DNA of 6,349 nt from Alphaproteobacteria bacterium (GTDB taxonomy: Bacteria; Pseudomonadota; Alphaproteobacteria; Micropepsales; Micropepsaceae): the NCBI GenBank assembly GCA_947455695.1, contig CANGRN010000087.1:1-6349 (forward strand). Reading direction: 5' to 3'. This document shows, one piece after another, positions 6,192 to 6,349 of this stretch (position 1 is its first letter; every line of letters starts with the position of its first letter). The notes under the pieces are model-generated. The model saw nothing but the letters and a program-made list of their open reading frames with translations. It was not told the origin of the DNA and searched no databases. The translations under genes and the position numbers were made by a program.

Positions 6192-6349
6192 ATGTCCAGG
6201 AAGCTTGACGGAAAGACTGCGCTGATCACCGGCGCCGCGGCGGGTATCGGCCTTGCCACCACCAAACTCTTCCTGGCCGAAGGTGCCAAGGTGATCGCCA
6301 CCGACCGCGACCTGAAGGGCCTGGACGGCGTGGATTGCGAAAAGGTGCA
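6192..6349 (+). CDS. SDR-family NAD(P)-dependent oxidoreductase, 5' part
   Basis: The first 52 codons of a short-chain dehydrogenase/reductase are present; the rest lies beyond the window. SDR enzymes oxidise or reduce alcohol/keto groups with a nicotinamide cofactor in the cytoplasm. The start ATG at 6192 has GGGA 5 nt upstream. The first strand and loop give ALITGAAAGIGLAT, the TGxxxGxG cofactor motif at about residues 13-20, and the second strand ends in VIATDRD, where the Asp at its tip favours NAD over NADP. The short stretch after it (LKGLDGVDCEKV) resembles the DHRS6/2-keto-3-deoxy-L-fuconate dehydrogenase group, which has a similarly short segment here. The catalytic Ser-Tyr-Lys triad is not in the window, so substrate and activity cannot be judged. 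It is divergent from the ACS-type MFS gene, which would suit a joint sugar-acid role. Confidence 0.9.
   Translation, partial: MSRKLDGKTALITGAAAGIGLATTKLFLAEGAKVIATDRDLKGLDGVDCEKV

Noticed and set aside
5414..6301. Minus-strand frame of 295 codons across the MFS/SDR divergent region
   Set aside because: It runs out of frame through the MFS gene and antisense to the SDR start, and looks like a frame shadow with Arg- and Gly-rich composition.

Overview
The window is high-GC DNA with tightly packed genes, short overlaps and an Ndh-type quinone reductase. Codon use and gene content suggest a Gram-negative alphaproteobacterium of the Caulobacterales/Sphingomonadales/Rhizomicrobium kind, but this is inferred from style and not from a marker gene. 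No RNA gene, insertion sequence, CRISPR array or phage gene is visible.

Layout from left to right. Bases 1-960 (+) hold the 3' part of an M20-family zinc metallopeptidase whose start lies outside the window. It runs 20 bp into the 3' end of a convergent two-gene unit on the minus strand: ndh (2204-3520), a type II NADH dehydrogenase, followed after only 3 nt by a gene for a TPR protein with a GT9-like glycosyltransferase domain (941-2200). An 84-bp divergent spacer with a perfect 6-5-6 inverted repeat separates ndh from a plus-strand GlcG/HbpS-like gene (3605-4033). That gene converges with a second minus-strand pair: an ACS-type MFS transporter (4636-5919) and a small secreted protein of unknown function (4046-4639) that overlaps it by GTGA. 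A 272-bp divergent regulatory region follows, then the first 52 codons of an SDR dehydrogenase (6192 to the window end).

Functionally the window looks like ordinary chromosomal metabolism. Ndh feeds electrons from NADH to quinone without pumping protons. The MFS carrier and the divergent SDR could form an uptake-and-oxidation pair for a sugar acid, since ACS carriers usually move organic anions and the SDR N-terminus resembles the DHRS6/2-keto-3-deoxy-L-fuconate dehydrogenase group; this is inference. The most useful points for a reader are the corrected starts of the secreted protein (GTG at 4639) and of the MFS protein (near 5919), the two candidate operators, and the unusual pairing of ndh with a TPR-glycosyltransferase gene. 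I found no convincing new system.
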